The translations under genes and the position numbers were made by a program. Positions 18,164 through 26,438 of a DNA stretch of 64,000 nt are shown one piece after another (position 1 is the first letter of the stretch; each line of letters begins with the position of its first letter). Source of the stretch: CAVURW01 sp963743595 (GTDB taxonomy: Bacteria > Verrucomicrobiota > Verrucomicrobiia > Methylacidiphilales > UBA1321); the NCBI GenBank assembly GCA_963743595.1, contig CAVURW010000014.1, forward strand, positions 120,926 to 184,925. Reading direction: 5' to 3'. The notes beneath the pieces were generated by a model. The model did not search any database. It was given only the letters and a program-made list of their open reading frames with translations, and was not told the origin of the DNA.

Positions 18164-19475
18164 CGACATCAGTTACTCGCCCGTCGTTAGAATACACGTC
18201 CTGCAACGAACGGAGTGTCGCGTCATCGCACACGATGGGGCTGCGCGCGTCCGCCGTCTGGGTCTGAATGCGGATGTCCTTTAGCGAAACATTCTTGGCG
18301 TGGCGAACGTAGAATCCCCACGCCGGATAGGGAGTGAACGGCGGAAATTCCGGGTAGTCCACGATTCGTTCCGGTACATCAAAGCGATTCGCTTCTTCCT
18401 CCGTGCCGCCGCCTGGAAACGAGAGATCGATTCCTTCCATGCGTACGTTTTCGATGAAATGGCCGGGGATGCCGCTGATGAAAATCCCGGCACGCCGTGG
18501 AAAGCCCCAGAGCGGTTCGCCCTCTTCCCAAACGGTCCCGCGGATATTTCGTAAGGTGACTCCACGCAGAGCTCCCGCTTCTCGAGCCGTTTGCCCTGCG
18601 TAATAGGTGCGTTTCCGCTCGCCCAAATGAATGAAAATCGGGCCGCTGACACGGTCCATAATCACGTTCGAAACCAAGATATTTTCCACGATTGCGCCAT
18701 CTTTGCTGATCAATTTAACGCCGCCGCCCGTGGTCTCATAGATCACCGAATCGGAAAAGACGACGTTGCGAATATCACCCACCGACTCTGTGCCGATCTT
18801 AAACGCGCCCCACGCACTTTTCAGCAAGCACCCAGTCACCACGATGTTCTCACAGGGAGAAGAGTGCGTCGATTTGATGCAAATCGCATCGTCGCCGGTG
18901 ACGATATCGCAATGAGAAATTCGCACATTTCGGCACGAATCGATATCGATTCCATCGTTGTTCGCATTCACGGTGCTGCGAATGGTCACATCGTGAATTG
19001 AAACATTCTCACAGTCCGAATAGTGGCTGACCCAACCGGCGGAATTGCGCAAGGTAACGCCAGAAACCTGAACCGCTTTACAGCGCGAAAAGCGGATCAT
19101 GAACGGGCGGCCATCCTGTTCAAACGCAAATGACCCGCCCGATCCATCGATGGTTCCGTGACCGCTAATGCCGACGTTTTGGCAATCGACCGCACGAATC
19201 AACACGGTGTTTCGATTTTGACCGACGGCGTCGATAAACGCATCGACTGCCGGTGGGTAATCCTCGATTCGTGAACTGCCTATCAAAATTGCACCGCTAT
19301 CGAGATGCAGGGTGATGCCGGTTCGTAAAGTGAGCGTTCCCGTGAGGAAGGTGCCTGCGGGGAAGTGAACCGTGCCTCCGCCATTCGCAGCGGCGTGGTC
19401 GATTGCGCGCTGGATGGATTCGGTTTGGACTGCAGCCGTACCGGAAACGGCACCGAAGTCGGTAACGATAATCAT
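18153..19475 (-). CDS. GH28-like (polygalacturonase-fold) glycosidase
   Basis: 440 residues forming a right-handed parallel beta-helix: VTDFGAV near the start, then repeated N/C-containing turns. GH28 catalytic signatures are visible as N-N-D-G at 172-175 (D174) and G-D-D at 194-196. The usual G-H-G motif is not evident; the corresponding region reads WGAFKIGTESVG. No signal peptide is present (the protein starts MIIVTDFG), so it is probably cytoplasmic, acting on imported oligosaccharides. Substrate may be a galacturonide or rhamnogalacturonan fragment (inference). It lies 144 bases after the SWIB gene. Confidence 0.85.
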   Translation of the reverse strand: MIIVTDFGAVSGTAAVQTESIQRAIDHAAANGGGTVHFPAGTFLTGTLTLRTGITLHLDSGAILIGSSRIEDYPPAVDAFIDAVGQNRNTVLIRAVDCQNVGISGHGTIDGSGGSFAFEQDGRPFMIRFSRCKAVQVSGVTLRNSAGWVSHYSDCENVSIHDVTIRSTVNANNDGIDIDSCRNVRISHCDIVTGDDAICIKSTHSSPCENIVVTGCLLKSAWGAFKIGTESVGDIRNVVFSDSVIYETTGGGVKLISKDGAIVENILVSNVIMDRVSGPIFIHLGERKRTYYAGQTAREAGALRGVTLRNIRGTVWEEGEPLWGFPRRAGIFISGIPGHFIENVRMEGIDLSFPGGGTEEEANRFDVPERIVDYPEFPPFTPYPAWGFYVRHAKNVSLKDIRIQTQTADARSPIVCDDATLRSLQDVYSNDGRVTDVVSR

Positions 19476-19547
19476 TAGGACGGATCGCTAATCGTGGCTG
19501 CTCTCACAGGTGATACCCGACCAGAGCTTACAACCGTAGGCGATCCA

Positions 19548-19566
19548 CCGTCCGGCAATCGGACGG
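19548..19566 (-). other. GC-rich hairpin between SWIB and GH28-like genes
   Basis: A perfect 7-base stem (CCGTCCG/CGGACGG) with a 5-base loop, about 55 bases after the SWIB stop and 70 bases before the GH28-like start. There is no T-run after it on the minus strand, so it is not a standard intrinsic terminator. It could be an mRNA structure or Rho-related pause. Confidence 0.35.
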
Positions 19567-19619
19567 CGGTCTGCTAACCGGGCGGTGAATCAAACCCGAC
19601 CCGGTGACGCATCAGAAGA

Positions 19620-19973
19620 CTACTTGGACTCAGGCTTCTTGGCCTTTTCTTTCTTCTCTGCCTTGGGCGCGTCGTCCTTCGGAGCCTTCAGGTGAGCAGA
19701 AACGTGTTTGTTCATCGCAAACATGTCCACTTCAGCTTTGCCATCGAACACGGCCTTGAGCTTGTCATCGGCCTTGATGATCTTCTTATCTTGGAGCTTA
19801 TGGGCCTTGATGTATTCCCAGAGCTTCTTAACGACTTGGGTACGAGGAAGGGGTTCGGATCCAACGATCGCCGCTAAGGCTTCATCCGGATGCAGGGGAC
19901 GGACAAAGGCGGGATTTGGTTTACGTTTCGGTTCGGATTCAGATTCAGACTTTTTCGGAGCTTTAGTTGCCAT
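19620..19973 (-). CDS. SWIB/MDM2-domain protein
   Basis: 117 residues with lysine-rich flanks around one SWIB domain (about residues 22-95). The recognisable core is FVRPLHPDEALAAIVG, RTQVVKKLWEYIKAHKLQD and the DDKLKAVF segment. In eukaryotes the domain belongs to chromatin remodellers; in bacteria it is best known from Chlamydiae, where it is fused to topoisomerase I or stands alone. The basic N- and C-terminal tails (KKSESESEPKRK; KAEKKEKAKK) fit nucleic-acid binding. The standalone form supports a PVC-group origin. The gene lies 88 bases downstream of the SPFH pair. Confidence 0.95.
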   Translation of the reverse strand: MATKAPKKSESESEPKRKPNPAFVRPLHPDEALAAIVGSEPLPRTQVVKKLWEYIKAHKLQDKKIIKADDKLKAVFDGKAEVDMFAMNKHVSAHLKAPKDDAPKAEKKEKAKKPESK

Positions 19974-20061
19974 GGGTTGGTGGTAGCTTGTTATGGAGAA
20001 TAATCAATCTTTTTTTCTCTCTGAAAACGAGAGCGTTTCAGAGGGGAAACCAAAAATTCAC

Positions 20062-21051
20062 CTATTTTAGAGGAATTCCTCCGGTGTTACTTGCTGGTGG
20101 AGAGGTACTTACGCTCGGTGTTGGAGGTAGATTTGACGGCATCGTCCCAGATGACTTTGTGGCATATAATTGTGTCATCAAATCGTTTCTTACACCCTCA
20201 GGGAGTAGCGTAATTTGTGACTTGCCTTCCAAGATTTTTTGGTTCTCTAAAACTGCAAAGAGAGCTTCAGCGATTTCTGGGTACTGTGCAATCTCTGCCA
20301 AGGCATCCCCGACGATCTCCGGGCGCTTGGCAGCCGACTTCGCAAATTCAACCGCCGCCTGACGTTCCGCCGCACTGGAAATGATGTTCACCTGGTTTGT
20401 CCCATCCTGCTTGATGGCGGAGGTCACCTGGCGCAATCGGTTCACGACCTTCGCCTCAATTTGACTGATCATCTTAGCGTCACGAAAGTGGACCTTACGC
20501 ACATAAACGGAGCCCAGGGAAAAACCCCAGTCGCGCGACTTAAGACTCACGTCATCGCGTACCTGGCGACTCATCTCATGGCGCTCGCCGAGCATGTTCG
20601 AGAGGCGCATGTTACTCAAGTTTCTCACCGTGGCGTTGCCCACGTTCGCCCGTAGGGAACCGCGTGGATCGGAGTTCTTGAACAGATAAGAAACGGGGTC
20701 TTCGATCCACATTTCGTACCAGATACCGATACCCATCGGCGCGCCTTCCTCCGAATTGACAGGTTGGCTGCGCAAATACTCCTGATCGAGCCGTAGATCG
20801 ACTTCCCAGACAGAGCCGAGAAAATTCACCACCAGCGCTTTCCAGCCGAGCTTATCGTAAAGAAAGTGCAGACCCGGTTCGTCGATGACTAACTCGACCT
20901 TACCGAAGAGCACGAAGACCTGCGCCCGGCACTCACCCACGATGGTGTAGACACCAATCGAGCGCAAGATTGCCAGGAAGGACGACATCCCGATGAATGA
21001 AAGAATGAATGTGACAACTGCGGTCACTCCGATTGTAAAAAGCATTTCCAT
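20062..21051 (-). CDS. SPFH/band 7 membrane protein (second of pair)
   Basis: 329 residues: an N-terminal membrane helix (about 5-28), an SPFH domain (about 30-200, including CRAQVFVLFGKVELVIDEPG), then a helical tail with ERQAAVEFAKSAAKRPEIVGDAL and a low-complexity Pro/Ser/Thr end. SPFH proteins form oligomeric membrane scaffolds, with HflK/HflC (FtsH regulators) and flotillins as known examples. It starts nine bases after the stop of a second SPFH gene, so the two probably form a hetero-oligomer like HflK-HflC, though neither is a clear orthologue. Confidence 0.87.
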   Translation of the reverse strand: MEMLFTIGVTAVVTFILSFIGMSSFLAILRSIGVYTIVGECRAQVFVLFGKVELVIDEPGLHFLYDKLGWKALVVNFLGSVWEVDLRLDQEYLRSQPVNSEEGAPMGIGIWYEMWIEDPVSYLFKNSDPRGSLRANVGNATVRNLSNMRLSNMLGERHEMSRQVRDDVSLKSRDWGFSLGSVYVRKVHFRDAKMISQIEAKVVNRLRQVTSAIKQDGTNQVNIISSAAERQAAVEFAKSAAKRPEIVGDALAEIAQYPEIAEALFAVLENQKILEGKSQITLLPEGVRNDLMTQLYATKSSGTMPSNLPPTPSVSTSPPASNTGGIPLK

Positions 21052-21060
21052 AAGACTCCT

Positions 21061-22047
21061 TTATTTCTTCGTTTCTAGTACCACTTGAGTGGCGCGTGCA
21101 AACAACGCCAGCCGGATGTTTCTCAAGTACAGTTGCAAGGCCTCAGGGCCTCGCTCACGCAGGGCTGCTAACTGTTGCGCCAACCGCATCAAGGGCTCCA
21201 CTTCCGCTTGAGCGCGCAGTGTTTCGATTTCCACGGCGCGGCGCGATTGAACGATCCGCTGATCGGCAGAGGCTTGTGCTAAGCTGATGTCAGATGAGAC
21301 TAAATTATGCGCCGTGTTAATGGCGGCCAGTGCCGATTCCACTTCATTCGGCGGATCGATGCTCGTGATCAAAACAGCATCGAGCGTGATTCCGTAACGA
21401 GCGGCGGAAGAGGCGCATTCCCGGTCCATCTGCTCGTTTAATTCCCGAAGATTTTTCCGCAAATCATTGATGGAGATGCCCTGGACACTCGCAGGTTCGC
21501 CAGCCACGCCCGGCTCCGCAGGCGGTCGCAGCGGTGCTTCAAAGTTGGCGATACGCTCGCGCAAAATCGAAATGAAGTAGCCCATCACGTGTGCGATTGG
21601 GTTCTTGATACCGAATACGGTGGCGTAGAGATTCCGCTCCGTAACGGCGTAACGCAATTGACCCACCAGCCCGGTGTTCAGCTGATCTTTCGTCACGGCT
21701 TCCAAAATGGTGTTGTTGAGATTGGCGGTCGGGCTCTCGGGGTCAAACGCAATATTCACCGTCTGCGTGGCGACAGAGACCTTGTAGACCTTTTCCCATG
21801 GCAGCTTGTAATAGGGACCGCCAGGCCCGATAACCCGCAGCTCCGGGTAAACGTAGCGCAACCGCTCTTCCGCCGTCAGCTTCTCGCCCATCGGTCCATC
21901 GACCGTCGAGCCCTGAAGCCGCTGCGCGCGACCAAACGACGTGATCACTGCTCTTTCATTCTGACCGACCGTGTAGATGCCCGTAACGATGATCGAAACG
22001 AGTAAATAACCGCCAATCCCGATCATTATCCCGATAAGAATACCCAT
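21061..22047 (-). CDS. SPFH/band 7 membrane protein (first of pair)
   Basis: 328 residues. One N-terminal helix (about 3-25) leads to the SPFH domain with GIYTVGQNERAVITSFGRAQ and the HflK-like GGPYYKLPWEKVYKVSVATQTVN. The C-terminal half is a long helix (about 235-320) with ADQRIVQSRRAVEIETLRAQ, as in flotillins and stomatins. A roughly 20-residue Pro/Gly-rich insert lies near residue 175. No ftsH or NfeD gene is adjacent, so the partner protease or function cannot be named. Confidence 0.9.
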   Translation of the reverse strand: MGILIGIMIGIGGYLLVSIIVTGIYTVGQNERAVITSFGRAQRLQGSTVDGPMGEKLTAEERLRYVYPELRVIGPGGPYYKLPWEKVYKVSVATQTVNIAFDPESPTANLNNTILEAVTKDQLNTGLVGQLRYAVTERNLYATVFGIKNPIAHVMGYFISILRERIANFEAPLRPPAEPGVAGEPASVQGISINDLRKNLRELNEQMDRECASSAARYGITLDAVLITSIDPPNEVESALAAINTAHNLVSSDISLAQASADQRIVQSRRAVEIETLRAQAEVEPLMRLAQQLAALRERGPEALQLYLRNIRLALFARATQVVLETKK

Positions 22048-22097
22048 GCCTTAACGGCTACTCCCCTATTCGATGGGGGACAAGGTAAAACTTCAAG

Positions 22098-22262
22098 TCA
22101 TTGTGGAGGCTCGATGTACTTGAGTGAAATGATCTCACAGGTCTTTGTCACTTCGGTCGGGTTGTCGCGTTGGAACCCACCGGTAACCAAGCTGCGATTA
22201 TCCTCCATCAGGATGGCGGTGTGATAGGTCCGCGCCATGTTCAGGGCTGTGTAAAGCACCAT
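22098..22262 (-). pseudogene. Kelch-repeat C-terminal fragment
   Basis: A 54-codon reading frame from the ATG at 22262 reads LNMARTYHTAILMEDNRSLV followed by TGG and ends TCEIISLKYIEPPQ. This is a single Kelch/galactose-oxidase-type repeat and resembles the C-terminus of the intact Kelch protein at 35202-36398 (LNHPRCLHTTVVLKDGRVLV...SVEIID). An in-frame stop lies just upstream (22278-22280) and no other Kelch blades are found around it, so it looks like the tail of a deleted gene. The rest of 22048-22396 shows nothing I can identify. Confidence 0.6.
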
Positions 22263-22396
22263 GTATTCTTCGCCGGATCATAGATTCGACATGCGGGGGT
22301 GATCGAAAAATTTTCTATCGGTGGGTCCTAATTTGCACCTGCTGTGGTCATCAACCCCGAGGGAGTAAAGTCGTTTGAGTTAATGTACAGCGTAAA

Positions 22397-22636
22397 CTAC
22401 TCCCCATCATTCCCGATTGCTGCCACCGGACAAACTGCCAGCGCATCTTCTGCCGCCGTCTCTTCGGCTTTTGACTCAGGTTGCTTGAAGAAGAAGACGT
22501 AGCTCTCATCATCGTTATATTTCAAGAGTGAGCCGACGCCATCCACATCCATGCACGTCTTGCAGGGAACGCAGGTTTTATCGACATAATATTTGCCAGG
22601 AACGTTCTCGGGAACTTTATCGGATTTATCGGCCAT
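22397..22636 (-). CDS. Single-cluster ferredoxin
   Basis: 79 residues with the 4Fe-4S ligands C22, C25 and C28 (CVPCKTC) and the distant C69 in AVCPVAAIG, the one-cluster ferredoxin pattern. An acidic region lies between, with the segment SYVFFFKQPESKAEE before the last cysteine. It would act as a small soluble electron carrier. It stands alone, diverging from the next gene. Confidence 0.9.
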   Translation of the reverse strand: MADKSDKVPENVPGKYYVDKTCVPCKTCMDVDGVGSLLKYNDDESYVFFFKQPESKAEETAAEDALAVCPVAAIGNDGE

Positions 22637-22764
22637 GCAGGCAACTGAAGCAGATTGGCTGCCAAGATAAAAGGACGTTGCCGATGTCTCTGGCGAATAG
22701 AATTAGAGCTTTTACAGATTCCTGACAGGTTTCTGACAGCATGATCTCTGGCAGACATCGAGGC

Positions 22765-23208
22765 ATGTTGCAAAAGCACCGCAAAGGGTTACTCGTCGTT
22801 TTGGGTGTACTCGCTGTTTTATTGGCGATCTACGAAATTCGAGTTCAGATCGGAGCGGCGAACGTCGCTTATCAGATGGATCAGCTCATGGCAGAACAGC
22901 AGAAGATCATCGATCACACGGTGAATGATCCAAGGGCACCGCTTAAGATCGATGCGACCATCTCCCCGGACGTTTCGATCAACGGGTCTGGTCTCCCGTT
23001 TCATAGGGTAGACATTCGAGTGACGAACGTTTCTAACAAAGCTCTTTTTGCTCGCATTCCGAATCTTGCTCTTTCCAACGGCTATACTTCATCGAAAACA
23101 AAAGCAGACGGTGAGTTCTATGCAATAAATTATAAATGTCTCTACGAATCCGGTACCACGCATTGGAATGACGATTTCATCCGGGTAAATCGAGAGATTT
23201 CCAACTGA
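22765..23208 (+). pseudogene. Membrane-anchored unknown protein, 5' part of a frameshifted gene
   Basis: The preferred start is the ATG at 22765 (MLQKHRKGLLVVLGVLAVLLAIYEI); an in-frame ATG exists at 22741. An N-terminal helix anchors an extracytoplasmic domain with beta-type sequence (VDIRVTNVSNKALFARIPNLAL). The frame stops at 23206-23208 just after NDDFIRVNREISN. The adjacent -1 frame continues with equally protein-like sequence (see the next entry), so one base seems lost near 23190-23196. No family recognised. Confidence 0.55.
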
Positions 23209-23573
23209 CTGCCTACAGTCGAGACACAGAATGGCGGGGCACTTACAAGATCACTTACGCGTTCCAGCTTCCCTACACGTGGGACCACGGCTACGGGGGA
23301 ATCGTTCCCGAAAACGCTGGCAGGTTAAAAATAAGGAGTTTGACATCAAGGGATGGTACACCCAGACGCAATGTTTGGTTACAAGGGCGAGATTACTTTG
23401 GTGGTTCCGTTCCGGTTGTAAATCTCTGGGTAAAGATGTGTCATGAAATCACGGGCTTCCAGCAACATGAAGAGGCTCTGTACCGAAGTGGGAGCCCTTG
23501 TAGTCCTGTAGGGGAACGACGCTACCGTCCCTCAAATCAGTCACTGAATCTAATTTCAGGCCTTTTGGAGTGA
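23184..23573 (+). pseudogene. 3' part of the frameshifted gene
   Basis: Open frame overlapping the end of the upstream part, reading RDFQLTAYSRDTEWRGTYK then ITYAFQLPYTWDHGYGG and later NVWLQGRDYFGGSVPVVNLW. The composition (aromatic, beta-type) continues that of the 5' part. The frame runs to 23573 and so overlaps the 3' end of the convergent gene (stop at 23449) by about 125 bases; the real end may be earlier if further damage exists. Inferred to be one original gene, 22765 to about 23573. Confidence 0.45.
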
Positions 23574-24444
23574 TCAAAAAGTGTTCAATATTCGTCGATT
23601 GTGGAGTGAGGTTAAAGGCGACGCTGAGGTCGACCTTGTGTGAATGTACCTCCACTTTATCGACTGAGCAGCGCCAACCCGTGGATAGCCATGCCCCTTG
23701 TTCAAAACGACCCTTACTATCAAAGAGATAATAGGTCATTGATCCCTCACCAGGCGTGCAAAAAATCGGTTGTGTATTAATCACTAAAAGATGCTCTTTG
23801 TTCTCTGTATCGTGGACTAACCCGGTGAAAGCATTTACGGATGAGCCCTTTCTAGACTGACAATCCTCTAAGGTGCGTATTTTCCAGGCTTGCTTAAAAT
23901 TATTCGGCTTTGTGATCAGGGCATCCAGAGCCATCTGCCAAGGAAAACTCTCCTTCTGAGGACCAAAACGCCCGATTCCTACTTGACGAGGTTCTTCAGT
24001 TAAGAGTGCGTGGACCAGCTCTCTATTGCTCCGTCGATCCTGGACAAGCCAATCTTGCACCATGATGATTCTTCCTGAACTTTTATCGTAGTTCCATTTC
24101 AAGATCAGAGTTCGGGCGATATCGTCTAACATCGCGCGTAGAGTCAGTGTTTCGGAACTCATTAATGGTCCCACTCCACCTAGCTGAGGACGAATATTGT
24201 TCTCGAGCTCGATCGAACCGTCTGGAAACACAATCGGGATCTTCACTTTCTCTCGCAGAAGTTTTATCTGCTGGAGGAAGGGCAAATCCACATAGCAAGG
24301 TGGATAAGCGGGGTCGGGACGCCAATTCTTCATGTACATTAGCCCGGTGAGGGTGGGACTTTCTGCGGAGGTATCCAGCCAGTCTCCGTAGCTCACCGCA
24401 GGGAGGGCGATGGTCAGCAGAGCAATGAGCGCGTATCGATTCAT
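23449..24444 (-). CDS. Secreted protein of unknown function
   Basis: Start chosen at the ATG at 24444 because it gives a clean signal peptide (MNRYALIALLTIALPAVSYG); the longer in-frame reading to 24633 would translate part of a repeat element. The mature protein of about 310 residues has no family I recognise. A segment LRAMLDDIARTLILKWNYDKS resembles the helix-strand pattern of secretin/STN-type domains, but this is weak. The rest is beta-rich, with four or five cysteines. It is a single gene. Confidence 0.65.
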   Translation of the reverse strand: MNRYALIALLTIALPAVSYGDWLDTSAESPTLTGLMYMKNWRPDPAYPPCYVDLPFLQQIKLLREKVKIPIVFPDGSIELENNIRPQLGGVGPLMSSETLTLRAMLDDIARTLILKWNYDKSSGRIIMVQDWLVQDRRSNRELVHALLTEEPRQVGIGRFGPQKESFPWQMALDALITKPNNFKQAWKIRTLEDCQSRKGSSVNAFTGLVHDTENKEHLLVINTQPIFCTPGEGSMTYYLFDSKGRFEQGAWLSTGWRCSVDKVEVHSHKVDLSVAFNLTPQSTNIEHFLITPKGLKLDSVTDLRDGSVVPLQDYKGSHFGTEPLHVAGSP

Positions 24445-24513
24445 GAAGAGAGTCACTACACCCGCTGATGAATCAAGGCGACCTTTTTGCAGGTCACTGA
24501 TGTGCAGCGAGAT

Positions 24514-24703
24514 GCCTTTATGGTACGGGCACTGTGGTCGTGAAATGATTTGCAGGTTCACAAGCCAAGCTTCCTCCCTTGTCTCAGATGCAAAACGATT
24601 TCGTGAATGATTTTGCTCGTACCATAAAGGCACGAGCGACCTGTGTGTGGGGCGTACCGGGTTTCACCCGGGCCTATGGTCCTTTCGCCCCTGACGGGGC
24701 TTG
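24514..24703. repeat. Palindromic repeat element, copy 1
   Basis: Two inverted 19-base arms, GCCTTTATGGTACGGGCAC (24514-24532) and GCTCGTACCATAAAGGCAC (24615-24633), flank about 82 bases. A GC-rich half-arm follows, CTATGGTCCTTTCGCCCCTG then ACGGGGCTT (to 24703). The same modules, in the same order, form the second element at 55242-55427. This copy lacks the left outer arm. It lies between lptB and the secreted-protein gene. Probably a non-coding dispersed repeat (MITE/REP-like). Confidence 0.8.
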
Positions 24704-24802
24704 AAGGCAGCGGATGTGCAACGGTCGAATCGGCTCGGTTGCACCTAGGGCTGGAGATAGCGGATGTTGTCGGCTCAACGGTTCGGTCGCCTGTGTAGCC
24801 GA

Positions 24803-25741
24803 CTACATGCTGAAGCGCGGCCCGAGGTAGCTTTCGCGGGCGACGGGGTCGGTGATGAGGAACTCGCTGGTTCCTTCAGAAATAACGCGGCCTTCGCTCA
24901 TGATGTAGGCGCGATCGACTACAGAGAGTGTCTCGCGGACCTTGTGATCGGTGACAAGCACACCGAGACCGCGTTGACGCAGCGTGAGGATGATCTGTTG
25001 AATATCGTGCACACCCATGGGATCGACGCCTGCGAATGGTTCGTCCAACATCAGAAGCGTGGGGTTGGTCACTAGGGCTCGGGCGATCGTCACGCGGCGT
25101 TTTTCACCGCCGGAGAGTGTGATGGCGACGTTGTTCCGGACATGCTCCAAACCGAAGTCCTTGAGCAATTCATCGCAACGCTGTTCACGCTCGGATTGCG
25201 GGATCGGCAAGGTTTCTAAAATGGCCAGCAGGTTTTCTTCCACGGTGAGCTTACGAAAGATCGATTCTTCCTGCGGCAGGTAACCGATGCCCCGACGCGC
25301 GCGACGATACATGGGCATGCGAGTGACATCTTCATCACCCATAAACACGGCGCCTGAAGTGGGATTTACCAGACCGACAATTATGTAGAACGTGGTGGTT
25401 TTACCGGCACCGTTTCCACCGAGCAGGCCGACGACTTCTCCCGCGCGGACGGAAATGTTCACGCCACTGACGACCCTTCGACCGCCGTACTGTTTCACCA
25501 GACCCTTCGTCAAAACGAGGAGCTCGCCGGGTGTTGCTTCCGGGTTGGTCTGCTGATGGCGCAGATCTTCGATTGCCGCCGTCTCGGGATTTTTCGCGCG
25601 AAACTCCGCCTCTTCCCGCTTGGTTTGCTCGTCGGGCTGACGCTGTTGCGTGTCGTGCCCGTTTTGGTGCGCACCGTTGGAAGAACCGTTGGACTTCACT
25701 GCGTTATCTTTATCCTGAGGATTGTTGGGGGATGAGCTCAC
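24803..25741 (-). CDS. lptB: LptB, ATPase of the LPS exporter
   Basis: ATP-binding subunit of the LptB2FG complex that extracts lipopolysaccharide from the inner membrane. Walker A is GGNGAGKTT (108-116), the Q-loop LPQEESIFRKLTVEENL is the LptB hallmark, the signature is LSGGEKRR and Walker B is LLMLDEPFAGVDP. The end LGPRFSM matches the LptB tail. Oddly, about 70 residues precede the domain; they are hydrophilic and rich in N, Q, S and H, absent from E. coli LptB (241 residues). Last gene of the kdsA-lptC-lptA-lptB run, 13 bases after lptA. Confidence 0.95.
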   Translation of the reverse strand: MSSSPNNPQDKDNAVKSNGSSNGAHQNGHDTQQRQPDEQTKREEAEFRAKNPETAAIEDLRHQQTNPEATPGELLVLTKGLVKQYGGRRVVSGVNISVRAGEVVGLLGGNGAGKTTTFYIIVGLVNPTSGAVFMGDEDVTRMPMYRRARRGIGYLPQEESIFRKLTVEENLLAILETLPIPQSEREQRCDELLKDFGLEHVRNNVAITLSGGEKRRVTIARALVTNPTLLMLDEPFAGVDPMGVHDIQQIILTLRQRGLGVLVTDHKVRETLSVVDRAYIMSEGRVISEGTSEFLITDPVARESYLGPRFSM

Positions 25742-25754
25742 GGTAAATAGGGGG

Positions 25755-26438
25755 TTAAGGGGCGGAAGGTGCGGGCGCTGGTGTTGTGGAGGAGGCAGTG
25801 CTGCCGGGGAGGGTGATTTTGCTCTGTTCGATGGTCATCGTGTTCTTGCCGCGGTAAATGAGAATGGTTTTACCCACTACATCGCGGTCGCCGTCGCGGA
25901 TCTTAGGATCTTCCGTCAAAACAATCTTATTGTCGTCCTGAGTAAAGACCGCGTGTCCGGCGTGGGTGAGCCGATCGGGTTGCTCAATGACAACGTTACC
26001 ATTGGCGATCATGTGGTCGATTTTGTTGTTCTTATTGAAGTAGGCGGTGAGTTGGTTGCAGCGCATACGAAAGTTATTGCCGACCACGGTGACCTGCTGA
26101 TCGGAAGTGCCGTTGCAGATGACCGTGCGCGATGTTTGATCCATATCCGCTGAGGAAGAAGAAATCACGGTATCGTTAACGGGTGCTGCGGGCAAGGATT
26201 CCAGAAGAGGATCGCGCGTTTTGGGGTCAGGCGGCGTTGTGGAAGTTGATGTCGTCGATGTTGTCGAGGATGCGCTGCTTGAGCCTGCTGGAGGCGCGGT
26301 GTCGGGCGCGACTGGCGCTGGCTGTGAGTTATCGGGAGGTGTTGCGCCGCCTCCTGGCGTGGAGGAGGGGAGGTCTTGCGCCACAAGGACGGAGACCGAC
26401 GCGGCAACCAGGAGAGATTGGTAAATAAAGCGTTTCAT
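25755..26438 (-). CDS. lptA: LptA-like periplasmic LPS transport protein
   Basis: 227 residues: a signal peptide (residues about 1-20), a Pro/Ser/Thr linker (about 22-75), an OstA/LptA domain (about 85-205) and a low-complexity tail. The domain shows the expected run: SSADMDQTSRTVICNG, FRMRCNQLTAYFNKNN, MIANGNVVIEQ, HAVFTQDDNKIVLTEDPKI and TILIYRGKNTMTIEQSKI. LptA forms the beta-jellyroll bridge carrying LPS across the periplasm. ATGA overlap with lptC and close spacing to lptB fit a shared operon. Confidence 0.9.
   Translation of the reverse strand: MKRFIYQSLLVAASVSVLVAQDLPSSTPGGGATPPDNSQPAPVAPDTAPPAGSSSASSTTSTTSTSTTPPDPKTRDPLLESLPAAPVNDTVISSSSADMDQTSRTVICNGTSDQQVTVVGNNFRMRCNQLTAYFNKNNKIDHMIANGNVVIEQPDRLTHAGHAVFTQDDNKIVLTEDPKIRDGDRDVVGKTILIYRGKNTMTIEQSKITLPGSTASSTTPAPAPSAP

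Noticed and set aside
19548..19566. Intrinsic terminator after the SWIB gene
   Set aside because: Good stem but no T-run on the transcribed strand, so listed only as a hairpin.
24514..24633. N-terminal extension of the secreted protein at 23449-24444
   Set aside because: The longer frame would translate the palindromic repeat; the internal ATG gives a proper signal peptide.
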